64,000 bases of DNA. Source: JSC-12 sp033764965. GTDB taxonomy: Bacteria > Cyanobacteriota > Cyanobacteriia > Leptolyngbyales > Leptolyngbyaceae. Every line of letters starts with the position of its first letter. Within the stretch, counting starts at the first letter, position 1. Positions 27,278-36,300 of this stretch are shown here, in pieces. Both the position numbers and the translations under genes were made by a program. The notes below the pieces were generated by a model. That model was not told the origin of the DNA. It saw only the letters and a program-made list of their open reading frames with translations, and made no database searches. Location: NCBI GenBank assembly GCA_033764965.1, contig JANRIN010000090.1, positions 1-64,000 on the forward strand, given 5' to 3'.

Positions 27278-27718
27278 TTGATGCTGTCTTTTTCCTATGC
27301 CCTTCAACGGGTAATCAGCGCCAGTCTGCTCCTGTGCTTTGCCTGGATGATGGTTCCAACCTCGTCAGGATTTGCCCAAGAATTGCTGCTTGATCCCCGA
27401 AATGTTTCAGCAGAGCAGCGGGTTTTAGGCTACCCAGGGCTGGACTCCAACAACATTCCTTCAGAAAAAGTGAGTCAATTTGTGCAGGCGTGCTTGCAAG
27501 TTGTCACATTAATTGAGCGGCGAGAAAGTGACTTGCAGGCAACTGAGACAGAGGCGGAGTCTGTTCAAATTGAGCAGGAAATCGAAGCTGAGGCGCTGGC
27601 AATCATTGAGAAGAACGGACTCACCCGCCAGGAATATTTGCAGCTTTTGGGACTTGCCAACACTGATCCTGAGTTTGGGGAGCGGGTTGCCGTTCAGCTT
27701 CAGGAAACATCCGGCTAG
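27278..27718 (+). CDS. DUF4168 domain exported protein
   Basis: 146 aa. A signal peptide (VISASLLLCFAWMMVPTSSG, cleaved after FAQ) is followed by a helical domain with the DUF4168 pattern: SEKVSQFVQACLQVVTLIE, an acidic coiled-coil stretch, then AIIEKNGLTRQEYLQLLGLA and NTDPEFGERV. Family members are small periplasmic or envelope proteins without known function. It stands divergent from the permease-kinase gene, sharing a 131-base intergenic region. Confidence 0.8.
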   Translation: MMLSFSYALQRVISASLLLCFAWMMVPTSSGFAQELLLDPRNVSAEQRVLGYPGLDSNNIPSEKVSQFVQACLQVVTLIERRESDLQATETEAESVQIEQEIEAEALAIIEKNGLTRQEYLQLLGLANTDPEFGERVAVQLQETSG

Positions 27719-27904
27719 CCATGCTGGCAGAAGCCGAAATGAGTGATTAAATGGGAAGCATCCAGCCATTGGTTAGCGACGAAACCTGAACAAACCCTAA
27801 AGGTCTATCCGCAGTTTGCCAAAAGTGGGTATTTTAGAAGGCTAAATGTAAACGGCGTTTGAGCAGGTTTATCACTCATATATGCGATCGAGCGTATTTA
27901 TTAG

Positions 27905-28768
27905 ATGACAGGTAACTTCTCCCCAGTTTCTCAAACAGATCTGGCGCATCGGCGGCAAAAGTTGCGTCGCCAGCGGCGTGTCCGTTTTGTGCAAGCTGTT
28001 TGGAGAATGCTGGCAGTTGCAGGATTGGCGGGTGGGCTGGTTTGGGTCAGCAATCATCCAATTTGGTTCATTCGGAACGCCAATCAGGTGAAGGTCGAAG
28101 GCAACCAATTTTTGCCCACACAAACAGTGCGCGGTCTGTTACCGATCGCCTATCCTCAATCTCTACTGCGGGTCGAACCTCAAGCGATCGCCGAGCATCT
28201 CAAAAATAAGGCTCCAATCTCGGATGTTGCAATCAGTCGTCAACTGTTTCCACCCGGGCTAACCGTGCGGATTCGGGAACGCTTACCGGTTGCCGTTACC
28301 CTGTTAACGGCAGCCGATGCCCAACTGCTGAATCAGCGACCAGCAAAAGGACAGGCATCCTCTAGGGTTAGTTTGTTGGATGAGAATGGGGTTGCGATCG
28401 CGTTAGAAAACTATCTACTGGTCGAGCGCTCAGTCAAGCTACCCAGTTTGCGAATCATTGGCAACCCTCAACACTACCGTCCGCAGTGGACTCAAATCTA
28501 CCCACTCATCAGTCGCAGCCCAATCAAAATCACTGAGATGGACTTTCAAAATCCTGCTAATCTGGTGCTGAAAACGGAGCTAGGACAGGTTCATATTGGT
28601 TCATACTCGGTGCGTTTTCCTGAACAGTTAAAAACCCTCGATCGAATGCGAAAACTTCCAGGTCAGGTTAATCTGAGTCAGATTGCTTACATTGATTTGA
28701 GGAATCCTGCATCCCCAACTGTTCAGATCATCGGTTCAAAAGATGGGGTACGAGCAAATGTTCCTTAG
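27905..28768 (+). CDS. ftsQ: Cell division protein FtsQ
   Basis: 287 aa. Residues 1-35 are basic and cytosolic, followed by one membrane helix (AVWRMLAVAGLAGGLVWVS). The periplasmic POTRA domain starts at ANQVKVEGNQFLPTQTVRGL (about residue 57) and is followed by the FtsQ beta domain with VRIRERLPVAVTL and SLLDENGVAI. FtsQ links early and late divisome proteins. It stands immediately upstream of ftsZ, the usual cyanobacterial order, with about 210 bases between them that probably carry an ftsZ promoter. Confidence 0.92.
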   Translation: MTGNFSPVSQTDLAHRRQKLRRQRRVRFVQAVWRMLAVAGLAGGLVWVSNHPIWFIRNANQVKVEGNQFLPTQTVRGLLPIAYPQSLLRVEPQAIAEHLKNKAPISDVAISRQLFPPGLTVRIRERLPVAVTLLTAADAQLLNQRPAKGQASSRVSLLDENGVAIALENYLLVERSVKLPSLRIIGNPQHYRPQWTQIYPLISRSPIKITEMDFQNPANLVLKTELGQVHIGSYSVRFPEQLKTLDRMRKLPGQVNLSQIAYIDLRNPASPTVQIIGSKDGVRANVP

Positions 28769-28981
28769 CCATTAGGAGTTAAGTGATGATAACAAACCAC
28801 TAACCGGATCAATTTAGCCAATTCCGCTGTTCATCGGTGTTTCAATCCCTTGTTCAGATTCTTTACTAGATTGGTTTTTTAAACGACTTACCTTATAGTT
28901 GATCAAAGTCATTCAACCAGGAAAGTTGTTTTGAGTTACTTTATTTAGACCACAATTATTGCCAGGTTGCTATTAATTCCA

Positions 28982-30256
28982 ATGACACTCAATAACGGCT
29001 TAGGAAATGCTCACGAAAACTCCAACTCAGAAGGACACCCCCATTCCATCCTGGCGGCTGACTCTGCCCACTCAACGAATCACTTCGGTACTGTTATGAA
29101 TCAGTCCATCAATCCAATGGAACGCACCGGGGAAGACGTTAGGAGTAATAACATCGTGCCAGGAAGTGTAGCAAAGATTAAAGTAATTGGGGTTGGCGGT
29201 GGCGGCGGAAATGCTGTTAACCGAATGATTGCCGGTGATGTGACGGGTGTGGAGTTTTGGTCGATCAACACCGATGCTCAAGCGCTGGAAGGTTCGGATG
29301 CGCCAAAACGGTTGCAGGTTGGGCAGAAGCTGACCCGTGGATTGGGGGCTGGTGGAAATCCGGCGATCGGGCAAAAAGCGGCGGAAGAATCGCGGGATGA
29401 AATTGCGACAGCATTGGAAGGTGCCGATCTGGTCTTCATTACTGCTGGCATGGGCGGCGGCACGGGAACAGGCGCGGCTCCGGTTGTGGCAGAGGTTGCC
29501 AAGGAACTGGGTGCCCTCACGGTGGGGATTGTGACTCGTCCCTTTACCTTTGAAGGTCGGCGGCGATCGACCCAGGCAGCAGAAGGAATCGAGGCATTGC
29601 AAAGCCGAGTCGATACGTTAATCATGATCCCTAATGACAAGCTGCTCTCGGTGATATCAGAGCAAACCCCAGTGCAGGAAGCATTTCGAGCGGCGGATGA
29701 CATTCTGCGGCAGGGCGTTCAGGGCATTTCAGACATCATTACCATTCGGGGCTTGGTCAACGTCGATTTTGCTGATGTTCGTGCAGTCATGGCAGATGCA
29801 GGTTCCGCCTTGATGGGGATCGGGGTTGGGACGGGCAAATCTAGAGCCAGAGAAGCGGCGGTTGCCTCTATTTCTTCACCCTTACTGGAGTCTTCGATCG
29901 ATGGTGCTCGTGGAGTCGTGTTCAACGTCACAGGTGGCAACGATTTGACCTTGCATGAAGTGAACTCAGCCGCAGAAATTATCTACGAAGTCGTTGATCC
30001 AAACGCCAACATTATTTTTGGTGCGGTGATTGACGAGCGTTTGCAGGGTGAAATTCGGATTACGGTGATCGCCACGGGTTTTACTGGAGAAGTGCCAGCC
30101 CGTCAACCCGCGAAACCGACCAGTATTAAGCGCCCTGCGCCTACAGTGGGTGGCACTCCTGTCCCTCCTCCCACACCGCCCTTGTCCGATCCTCGCTCCA
30201 AGGTAAATGGGCTGGATATTCCCGAATTTCTGCAACGTCGTCGCCCTCCTCGTTAG
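28982..30256 (+). CDS. ftsZ: Cell division GTPase FtsZ
   Basis: 424 aa from the ATG at 28982 (a TTG at 28967 would add five residues). FtsZ polymerises into the division ring. Residues 1-60 are a variable N-terminal extension typical of cyanobacteria, and another ATG lies at 29096. The core begins KIKVIGVGGGGGNAVNRMI. The tubulin signature GMGGGTGTGAAPVVAEVAKE, the T7-loop region DFADVRAVMADAGSALMGIG and the conserved C-terminal peptide DIPEFLQRRR (binding site for partners) are all present. The stop overlaps the stop of the convergent gene by 4 bases. Confidence 0.97.
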   Translation: MTLNNGLGNAHENSNSEGHPHSILAADSAHSTNHFGTVMNQSINPMERTGEDVRSNNIVPGSVAKIKVIGVGGGGGNAVNRMIAGDVTGVEFWSINTDAQALEGSDAPKRLQVGQKLTRGLGAGGNPAIGQKAAEESRDEIATALEGADLVFITAGMGGGTGTGAAPVVAEVAKELGALTVGIVTRPFTFEGRRRSTQAAEGIEALQSRVDTLIMIPNDKLLSVISEQTPVQEAFRAADDILRQGVQGISDIITIRGLVNVDFADVRAVMADAGSALMGIGVGTGKSRAREAAVASISSPLLESSIDGARGVVFNVTGGNDLTLHEVNSAAEIIYEVVDPNANIIFGAVIDERLQGEIRITVIATGFTGEVPARQPAKPTSIKRPAPTVGGTPVPPPTPPLSDPRSKVNGLDIPEFLQRRRPPR

Positions 30257-31014
30257 TCCAGTTCCACGGGTTCGCCCGGATTGGGAATCACTAAACAAGT
30301 CTGGGGGAAGGTGGCAGTCAGGCGATCGCGAAATTCTTCTACGCTCCCGATCGCTTTGATCAGCTTGGGCAGAATGCCGCTAACCTCAATGTCACCGCGA
30401 GTGGTAGGCAGAAAAGTTTGAGGACGCAATGTTTGCACCAAATCCAGCGCCTGGTCTGGTCCCATAATCACCTGCCCCAGCAGGGGAAAAATTTGCCCAA
30501 TCACGGGAGCGACCGCCACATCCACAGGCGCGATGCGGTTAGCGTCCTGGGCTGGATACCAGTGGGGTTCGTAGTAAAGGGTTTTGTGGGTTTGACGATC
30601 GGTGAGCAAAAAGCCATTTTCCACCTGTCCGGGTTGAAGTTCAGCCCCCCGAATTGCTTTGATGGTCAATTGCTCCAGGGTGATTTCTTGCCAATGGGAT
30701 AAGGCAGTGACGGATTGAAAGCCAAGCTGCTTCAATGTTTTGGCAGCGGTGGTGGAAGCGATCGCTGGAATGGCGCGATCGAGCAACTTCAAGGTGGGCA
30801 CGTGGCAGTGATCGTCCACGCCTTGAGAAATCAACAGCAGGTCGATCGGTGGTAGAGTTGCGGGAGTGAAAGCAGGCAGCGTTTTGTGGTATGCCGTAAA
30901 TAGCCAGGATTGCCCGGAGAAGGTCATGGGATCCACCAACCAGGGATCAACCAGAATGGTTTTGCCACCCAACTGAAAAATCCAACTATTCAGGTCAATC
31001 CAGGTTAGTTTCAT
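30253..31014 (-). CDS. Metallo-beta-lactamase-fold protein
   Basis: 253 aa with the MBL-fold pattern of UlaG/YcfD-like hydrolases: TWIDLNSWIFQLGGKTILVD then PWL, and LLISQGVDDHCHVPTLKLLD at about residue 80. The usual HxHxDH metal motif is altered at its start to SQGVDDH, so full metal binding is doubtful. Later strands with ELQPGQVENGFLL and PVIGQIFPLLG fit the fold. A hydrolase with unknown substrate or an inactive relative. It overlaps the end of ftsZ by 4 bases on the opposite strand. Confidence 0.75.
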   Translation of the reverse strand: MKLTWIDLNSWIFQLGGKTILVDPWLVDPMTFSGQSWLFTAYHKTLPAFTPATLPPIDLLLISQGVDDHCHVPTLKLLDRAIPAIASTTAAKTLKQLGFQSVTALSHWQEITLEQLTIKAIRGAELQPGQVENGFLLTDRQTHKTLYYEPHWYPAQDANRIAPVDVAVAPVIGQIFPLLGQVIMGPDQALDLVQTLRPQTFLPTTRGDIEVSGILPKLIKAIGSVEEFRDRLTATFPQTCLVIPNPGEPVELD

Positions 31015-31083
31015 CGCTTTAATTTTCTTAATATTGATTCTTATCTTAGCGACATTGACTCCCTTACAGGCGATCGCACTTCT

Positions 31084-31899
31084 ATGACTTCACTGTTGTC
31101 TTCTCCACCTCCTGTTGCCATGACGATCGCTGGTTCAGATAGCGGTGGAGGTGCTGGAATTCAGGCGGATTTACGCACCTTCGCATTTCACAAAGTTCAT
31201 GGCACCAGTGCTTTAACCTGCATCACGGCTCAGAACACCCTGGGGGTGACACGAGTGGATGCGCTGTCTCCTGAAGCGGTTGTGGCTCAGATGGAGGCAA
31301 TCGTCAGTGATATTGGCGTGCAGGCAACCAAGACTGGAATGCTGCTCAATGAGGCAATCATTGCAACTGTGGCGGACCAAATACCAAGACTAAAGCTGCA
31401 CAATCTGGTGGTTGATCCGGTAATGGTTTCGCGGACGGGGGCGCAACTGATTGCCGATGAAGCGATCGCGTCTCTGCGGGCTGCACTGATTCCCCTGGCA
31501 ACGGTGTTAACGCCGAATCGCTATGAAGCGCAAATTTTGGCAGGCATGGATATTCATTCGTTATCCGATATGCAAAATGCTGCCCAGAAAATTCACGCGC
31601 TGGGAGCAAAAGCCGTGTTGGTGAAAGGGGGCGGGATGGCAGCAGAGTTACGAGGAGTGGATGTTTGGTTTGATGGCGATCGCTTAGAAGTGCTGCAAAC
31701 GGAAGTTGTGGATACACCGCACACCCACGGCACTGGCTGTACGCTCTCAGCAGCGATCGCGGCTAACCTGGCACTCGGCGCTGCTCCCCTCGCGGCAACT
31801 CGTGCGGCAAAGCAATATGTTACAGAAGCGTTGAAACACTCTCTGGCGATCGGTCGGGGTCAAGGACCCGTTGGGCATTTTTTCCCGTTATTGCGATGA
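31084..31899 (+). CDS. thiD: Hydroxymethylpyrimidine/phosphomethylpyrimidine kinase
   Basis: ThiD, 271 aa, which phosphorylates HMP and HMP-P in thiamine synthesis. The ribokinase-fold motifs are intact: MTIAGSDSGGGAGIQADLRT near the start, LVVDPVMVSRTGAQL, LTPNRYEAQIL, VLVKGGG and the anion-hole motif DTPHTHGTGCTLSAAIA with the catalytic Cys/Asp region. No thiamine riboswitch pattern was noticed upstream. It is divergent from the MBL-fold gene. The last 12 bases overlap a convergent gene. Confidence 0.95.
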   Translation: MTSLLSSPPPVAMTIAGSDSGGGAGIQADLRTFAFHKVHGTSALTCITAQNTLGVTRVDALSPEAVVAQMEAIVSDIGVQATKTGMLLNEAIIATVADQIPRLKLHNLVVDPVMVSRTGAQLIADEAIASLRAALIPLATVLTPNRYEAQILAGMDIHSLSDMQNAAQKIHALGAKAVLVKGGGMAAELRGVDVWFDGDRLEVLQTEVVDTPHTHGTGCTLSAAIAANLALGAAPLAATRAAKQYVTEALKHSLAIGRGQGPVGHFFPLLR

Positions 31900-32337
31900 A
31901 TCTTTCCAGAAGGATTCCCAATCAGGGCATTTTTCGTCCTCCCAACCCATCGGATGCATCCCACAAACGAGCATGACTCCGTTGTAGGACTGTCCGTGAT
32001 AGTGGCGACACCCGACGCAGGCAGGATGTTCGTTCATGAGCGGCTCGACGGTATTAACAACAGGTTGCACTGCTTCACTCACCGAGACTTCAAACCCCAA
32101 GTATGCTTCCAGAATTGGATCCAGGAAGTCGTTGAGGCGTTGCTCTAGATCGGGAGCGATCGTTGCTTCCATGTGTTCGATCAATTCTTCAGATGCGTCA
32201 ATCAAGCCATCGACTGCCGCTTCGACATCCTTGGTGACATCTGCCACAAACTGTTCAATCTCATCCACGATCGTTTGTATCATGACCAAAAACTCATTCG
32301 CCCAACTATCCATAGCCACTTCCAATGGAACGCCCAC
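31888..32337 (-). CDS. Conserved cyanobacterial hypothetical protein (149 aa)
   Basis: Residues 1-90 form a long acidic amphipathic helix region (IQTIVDEIEQFVADVTKDVE onward). The C-terminal 50 residues contain four cysteines in ACVGCRHYHGQSYNGVMLVC and MHPMGWEDEKCPDW, a compact pattern that could bind a metal. The ATG at 32313 (MDSWANEF) is an alternative start giving 141 aa. No function is recognised. It overlaps the thiD end by 12 bases in opposite orientation. Confidence 0.65.
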   Translation of the reverse strand: MGVPLEVAMDSWANEFLVMIQTIVDEIEQFVADVTKDVEAAVDGLIDASEELIEHMEATIAPDLEQRLNDFLDPILEAYLGFEVSVSEAVQPVVNTVEPLMNEHPACVGCRHYHGQSYNGVMLVCGMHPMGWEDEKCPDWESFWKDSSQ

Positions 32338-32437
32338 CTATTTTGTTTTAATCGGGGAAACCATCACGTTTTCCCTGGCTCCTACCACCCATCATAGGTT
32401 TACCTGGCACTTTAGCTTCAATGTTTGATGGGAATGC

Positions 32438-32830
32438 TTAATCCTTCTTTAAGCGTCTTAATTCTTCTTGTAACTCCATGACGCGACGGCGCATTTCATC
32501 CACATCGTTCGCAGCAGTTTGAGAAGAGGCTTGGGTTGAGTCTGGAGTTTCATCGTCCAAAATTTCAATTTGACGAGGTTGCGCGGGTTGAGAGGGCTGA
32601 GATGATTCAACCGTGCCGGGTTGCTGGGCTTTGCTCACCATGTCATCCACAAAGCGGCGGGCTTCTTCGGTGGTCATTTCTCCCCGCTCTACCATTTCAT
32701 CTGCCAGTTTTTGCGCTTGCACTCGCAATTCGCCTAATTTTTCGCCTGCTTTTTCGCCTGCAAAGGATGCTAACCCCACACCCAAATACACCGCTTTCTG
32801 AACTAAATCACCTAAACCCATTGGTTCCAT
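32438..32830 (-). CDS. Phasin-like coiled-coil protein
   Basis: 130 aa. The first half (VQKAVYLGVGLASFAGEKAG, ELRVQAQKLADEMVERGEMT) and the AEEARRFVDDM-like segment TTEEARRFVDDMVSKA resemble small phasin-type or poly(hydroxyalkanoate)-granule proteins common in cyanobacteria. A Ser/Gln/Pro linker follows, then a terminal coiled coil (VDEMRRRVMELQEELRRLKK). Function is inferred only from this pattern. Monocistronic. Confidence 0.65.
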   Translation of the reverse strand: MEPMGLGDLVQKAVYLGVGLASFAGEKAGEKLGELRVQAQKLADEMVERGEMTTEEARRFVDDMVSKAQQPGTVESSQPSQPAQPRQIEILDDETPDSTQASSQTAANDVDEMRRRVMELQEELRRLKKD

Positions 32831-32965
32831 CTCCTGTTTATTGCCCGATCGACTAATACCGTTTTAACGTGTTCCATGCCGATACAGCCAAAATCGATTG
32901 GGAATGCCACACTCTCATTGTTTAGGATATTCTGGACGATGGAGATTTGATAGAGAGGGACGAGG

Positions 32966-33247
32966 ATGGCAGACCCGATTACACCTGAAGTGAGCCAGCG
33001 CATTTGCAAGCATATGAATGACGATCATGCGGATGCGATCGCTTTGTATGCCAGAGTGTATGGCAAGTTGCCAGAAGTGACGGCGGCTAAAATGTCTGCG
33101 ATCGACCCGGAGGGCATGGATTTGATTACCCAGGTAAATGGCAGTGAAGCTCCGCTCCGTATCACCTTTGATCACGTGCTGCAAGACTCAGAGGACGCGC
33201 ACCAAACACTGATTGCAATGGTGAAGCAGGCTCGGCAACCTGGTTAA
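32966..33247 (+). CDS. DUF2470 domain protein
   Basis: 93 aa covering one DUF2470 domain: SQRICKHMNDDHADAIALYA, TAAKMSAIDPEGMDLI and PLRITFDHVLQDSEDAHQTL. The domain also forms the C-terminal part of HugZ-like heme-binding and pyridoxamine-phosphate-oxidase-like proteins. Here it is free-standing. The HMNDDH motif is typical and intact. Role unknown; heme or tetrapyrrole binding is a reasonable guess. Its stop is 1 base from the convergent DUF6391 gene. Confidence 0.85.
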   Translation: MADPITPEVSQRICKHMNDDHADAIALYARVYGKLPEVTAAKMSAIDPEGMDLITQVNGSEAPLRITFDHVLQDSEDAHQTLIAMVKQARQPG

Positions 33248-33248
33248 A

Positions 33249-33908
33249 TTACTCCACCCAACGCACTTCTACAAAGTGGGCAGCACGTCCTAACTCATCA
33301 TGCTTGAGGCTGATATTAGCGATTGCGAGATTAAAAGGAATCGCGGTTGTGATATATCGCTGGGCTAAAGCACCTAATTCCGGGGTCAGGTGTGCCGCTG
33401 CCATTGCCGCCACACCCACACCCAACAGTTGCCCGATCGGATCCTTTGGCAGAATAGCGGATGCGCCGATCGCCAGACCCGCCGTCAACACTAACCCCAC
33501 CGATAGATTCGTGCCACAGCGGGGATGAACCGCTAGATCGCCTTCCCCGGATGTGATCCGCCGCAGCGCAATTTGCACCGCACGACTCACGTCCACCGTT
33601 GCCAGGTTGCCATACAAGAAGAATCCCCGTTCGGTTGATAAGCCACCCAACGATTCACTGTTAATCGCATTGGGAGAAGTGCTGCGTCCAGCCATGCTGC
33701 TCAATACCCAGACCGTCGCGTGTTCCAGGGCATGAACTTGACGAGTCAGGAGTAATTCTTTTAGTCCGGGAATGAAAGACAGTTGCCGCAAAAGTTCGGC
33801 ATCTGGACTGGCGGGAGTGGACAGGTTGGGCGATCGAGGAAATAGGATGTCTAATATTTCTGCTTGCCAGAAGCCCGGTTCAGAATAGGTTGGTGCGGAA
33901 TAGGTCAT
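33249..33908 (-). CDS. DUF6391 domain protein
   Basis: 219 aa. The core has LLLTRQVHALEHATVWVLSS, GGLSTERGFFLYGNLATVDV and LAVHPRCGTNLSVGLVLTAG, which matches the cyanobacterial DUF6391 family. A hydrophobic pair of segments (VGLVLTAGLAIGASAIL; LLGVGVAAMAAAHLT) suggests membrane association. The conserved HALEHAT and HPRCGTN motifs hint at a metal or catalytic site, but no activity is known. The start at 33908 is not marked by a strong ribosome-binding site. Confidence 0.75.
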   Translation of the reverse strand: MTYSAPTYSEPGFWQAEILDILFPRSPNLSTPASPDAELLRQLSFIPGLKELLLTRQVHALEHATVWVLSSMAGRSTSPNAINSESLGGLSTERGFFLYGNLATVDVSRAVQIALRRITSGEGDLAVHPRCGTNLSVGLVLTAGLAIGASAILPKDPIGQLLGVGVAAMAAAHLTPELGALAQRYITTAIPFNLAIANISLKHDELGRAAHFVEVRWVE

Positions 33909-34138
33909 AGGTGCATTGCTCCGACATTCGACTCAACGACGGAATGCTAATCACTCTAGCGTTTGTCGCGATAGGTCAAACTCATTCGTTGCAATTTGTT
34001 GTCAAAAATACAATCCATCTAAGGCGGTAATTCATAATTAGGGCTACGCAAACCTCGGAGGTTACTATCAAGAGGCATGAACACCAGCGTTGGCAGAACC
34101 TCCGAAGTTTTAGCCAGTTTCTCAGATGAGGATTTGCC

Positions 34139-35056
34139 ATGTTGCCTGTGATTTACTCCGACGAGTTTTTGCTGCATGAAACGGGCTATTTTCATCCTGA
34201 AAAACCAGAACGCCTGACTGCGATTAAAGCAGTGTTGAAATCAGTGCCGTGGGCGAACCAGTTGAACTGGAAAGAGCCGACCTCGCTTCAGCAACGATCG
34301 GTGTTACCCAATATCGAACGGGTTCACTCGCCGCTTTACGTTGAGGCAATTCGGCTGTTGTCAAACCGGGGAGGTGGATATTTAGATGCAGATACTCCCG
34401 TTTCTCCCCGCACATTTGAAGTGGCGCAATTAGCGGTGAGTGCCTGGTTGGATGGGGTGGATACGGTGTTGCAAACGGGAGAACCAGGCTTTGTTTTGGC
34501 GCGTCCGCCTGGACATCATGCGGTGAGCGATCGCGGGATGGGATTTTGCATTTTCTCCAATGCGGCGATCGCTGCCTTTTATGCTTTGGAACAACCAAAC
34601 GTCAATCGGGTGGCGATCGTGGATTGGGATGTGCACCACGGCAACGGAACGCAGGCGATCGTGGAAACCCAGCCCAACATTGCTTATTGTTCTTTGCACG
34701 AGTCGCCCCAATATCCGGGAACCGGGGCTGCTAGCGAACAGGGCTTTTACAATAATGTGCTCAATATTCCACTGCGATCGGGAAGTGCGATCGCCCAATA
34801 TCAGGCAGCCTTTGAACAAGCCATCCTGCCATTTCTGCAAAACTTTCAGCCCGATTTGCTCATTGTCAGTGCTGGGTATGATGCCAACCTGGATGATCCT
34901 CTTGCCAGTATTTGTCTTCAGCCGGAAGACTATCGTCTTCTCACTCAGCAGTGTTTACAACTGACTCGTAAAATTCTGTTTGGTTTGGAGGGCGGCTACG
35001 ACCTGGATGCCCTGGCGCGATCGGTGGCGGCGACCCTGCAAGGATGTTTGGAATGA
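34139..35056 (+). CDS. Histone-deacetylase-family hydrolase
   Basis: A 305-aa zinc hydrolase of the histone deacetylase/acetoin-utilisation/acetylpolyamine amidohydrolase superfamily. Key motifs are ARPPGHHAVSDRGMGFCIFS, VAIVDWDVHHGNGTQAI (metal-binding Asp/His), LIVSAGYDANLDDPL (second Asp) and LEGGYDLDALA. In bacteria such enzymes deacetylate polyamines or protein lysines; the substrate here is unknown. All catalytic residues are intact. Monocistronic. Confidence 0.93.
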   Translation: MLPVIYSDEFLLHETGYFHPEKPERLTAIKAVLKSVPWANQLNWKEPTSLQQRSVLPNIERVHSPLYVEAIRLLSNRGGGYLDADTPVSPRTFEVAQLAVSAWLDGVDTVLQTGEPGFVLARPPGHHAVSDRGMGFCIFSNAAIAAFYALEQPNVNRVAIVDWDVHHGNGTQAIVETQPNIAYCSLHESPQYPGTGAASEQGFYNNVLNIPLRSGSAIAQYQAAFEQAILPFLQNFQPDLLIVSAGYDANLDDPLASICLQPEDYRLLTQQCLQLTRKILFGLEGGYDLDALARSVAATLQGCLE

Positions 35057-35099
35057 TTCAGTCATACACTGATACCAATTTAAACAGCGGTAGTGGCAC

Positions 35100-35165
35100 A
35101 TTCCTTGCACCGATCCCCCTCATTCCCCCTTGATAAGGGGGATGCCGCAGGCAGGGGGATCTTAA
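35100..35165. repeat. Dispersed repeat related to the one at 16430
   Basis: Contains GATCCCCCTCATTCCCCCTT, then GATAAGGGGGATGC and GGGGGATC, a palindromic intergenic repeat of the same type as at 16430-16520. It lies between two convergent genes and can fold into a hairpin, so it may also end transcription. Confidence 0.65.
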
Positions 35166-35182
35166 TCTGTAGCGTGTCAAAA

Positions 35183-35995
35183 TTAAATCGGTATGATTTC
35201 TTTCACGAAGGGCAAAAAGGTTGCAACTAGCTCGGTGCGGCTTGTGACCAGGGTGGGATAACTACGACGGCTGTAATCCTGTCCGGGTTGGAGCGGAAAG
35301 ATAGGATCAGGCTCGATCGCAGTCCAGGTTGCGCCTGCGGCTTGAGTAATTGCCCAGACAGCGGCAATATCCCAAATTTTGGGAGTAGCTTCCACTCCCC
35401 CCAATGCCCAACCAGCGGCGATCGTCAGCAAGTTGTAGGTGGCGACTCCCAGCATCCGAATTTTGCAAGGAATTGGGTATTGCAAAATAGACGTGCTGCG
35501 GGCACAGACGTTGAAAAAATGGTTGGGACTGGGGGCATCAAGGCTGGAGTGAATCGGGCGATCGTTGAGAAAGGCGACCGTTGGTAGTTCTAGCCCAGAA
35601 TTGCCTCGCCAGTAGCCATGAAAGGATTGGCGCAGGGGTGGCAGATGCACATAGCCAAACACGGGCGTGCCCTGGTAGAGCAATCCTAAGGAAATCCCCC
35701 ACAAGGGCAAGCCACGGGCAAAGTTGGTGGTGCCATCGATCGGATCAATAATCCAGCACCAATCGGTATCAGGAAAAATATGCTCCACTTCTTCACTCAG
35801 GACACCGTGATCGGGAAAGGCTTGCTGAATCGCCGATCGCAGTTCCTCATCTGCCCAGCGATCGCACTGCGTCACCAAACTGCCATCCCCTTTTTCCGCC
35901 GCTTGCGCCAAACCCACATCTTGCAACAAGCGATCGCCCACTCGCTGAGTCGTCGTTTCCGCAAAATCCAGCACTTGCATCCAAAAATCAGACAT
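35183..35995 (-). CDS. Inositol monophosphatase family phosphatase
   Basis: 270 aa with the Mg/Li-dependent phosphatase motifs: HGVLSEEVEHIFPD (metal-binding Glu pair), WIIDPIDGTTNFARGLP (DPxDGTxN) and KIWDIAAVWAITQAAGATWT (WDxAA). The substrate may be inositol phosphate, histidinol phosphate or a related monoester. Its ATG overlaps the TGA of an upstream frame (ATGTCTGA), a translational-coupling arrangement, although that upstream frame now lacks a start codon. Confidence 0.9.
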   Translation of the reverse strand: MSDFWMQVLDFAETTTQRVGDRLLQDVGLAQAAEKGDGSLVTQCDRWADEELRSAIQQAFPDHGVLSEEVEHIFPDTDWCWIIDPIDGTTNFARGLPLWGISLGLLYQGTPVFGYVHLPPLRQSFHGYWRGNSGLELPTVAFLNDRPIHSSLDAPSPNHFFNVCARSTSILQYPIPCKIRMLGVATYNLLTIAAGWALGGVEATPKIWDIAAVWAITQAAGATWTAIEPDPIFPLQPGQDYSRRSYPTLVTSRTELVATFLPFVKEIIPI

Positions 35996-36191
35996 CTGAA
36001 TCCATTCCTAGCCGTTTACGAATTGCTTCTCTCATGATGGCAATGGTTTCTGGAGTATTCGGGTAGGGATAAACGGTGGGACGAGGATTTTCAGCCCCGC
36101 GTCGATCGATAAATGCATAAAATGCCTCATCGTCACATAATTCCTGGTCAATTGCTTGGGCTAGAGTTCCATAGTCCGCTGCACCAGTGAA
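35988..36191 (-). pseudogene. Start-less remnant of a small conserved gene
   Basis: A 67-residue frame on the minus strand reads ADYGTLAQAIDQELCDDEAF, then YAFIDRRGAENPRPTVYPYP and NTPETIAIMREAIRKRLG. It has the composition and regular codon use of a real protein and overlaps the IMPase start. It is preceded in frame by a TAA at 36192-36194, with no ATG, GTG or TTG in the first 50 codons. Either the 5' end was lost, a sequence error hides it, or a non-standard start is used. No family name is recognised. Confidence 0.55.
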
Positions 36192-36300
36192 TTATTGTAG
36201 CAATGGATCAACACGTTTAGAGCGACTCTTTCCTTCATCAGGCATCAGTTAGCCGTTCCACCTTAATCAGTAAATTTTCTCAGAAATCTATAACTCTATG

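Noticed and set aside
30253..31014. MBL-fold gene considered as an active metallo-hydrolase with full metal site
   Set aside because: The HxHxDH motif is changed to SQGVDDH, so only the fold, not the activity, can be claimed.
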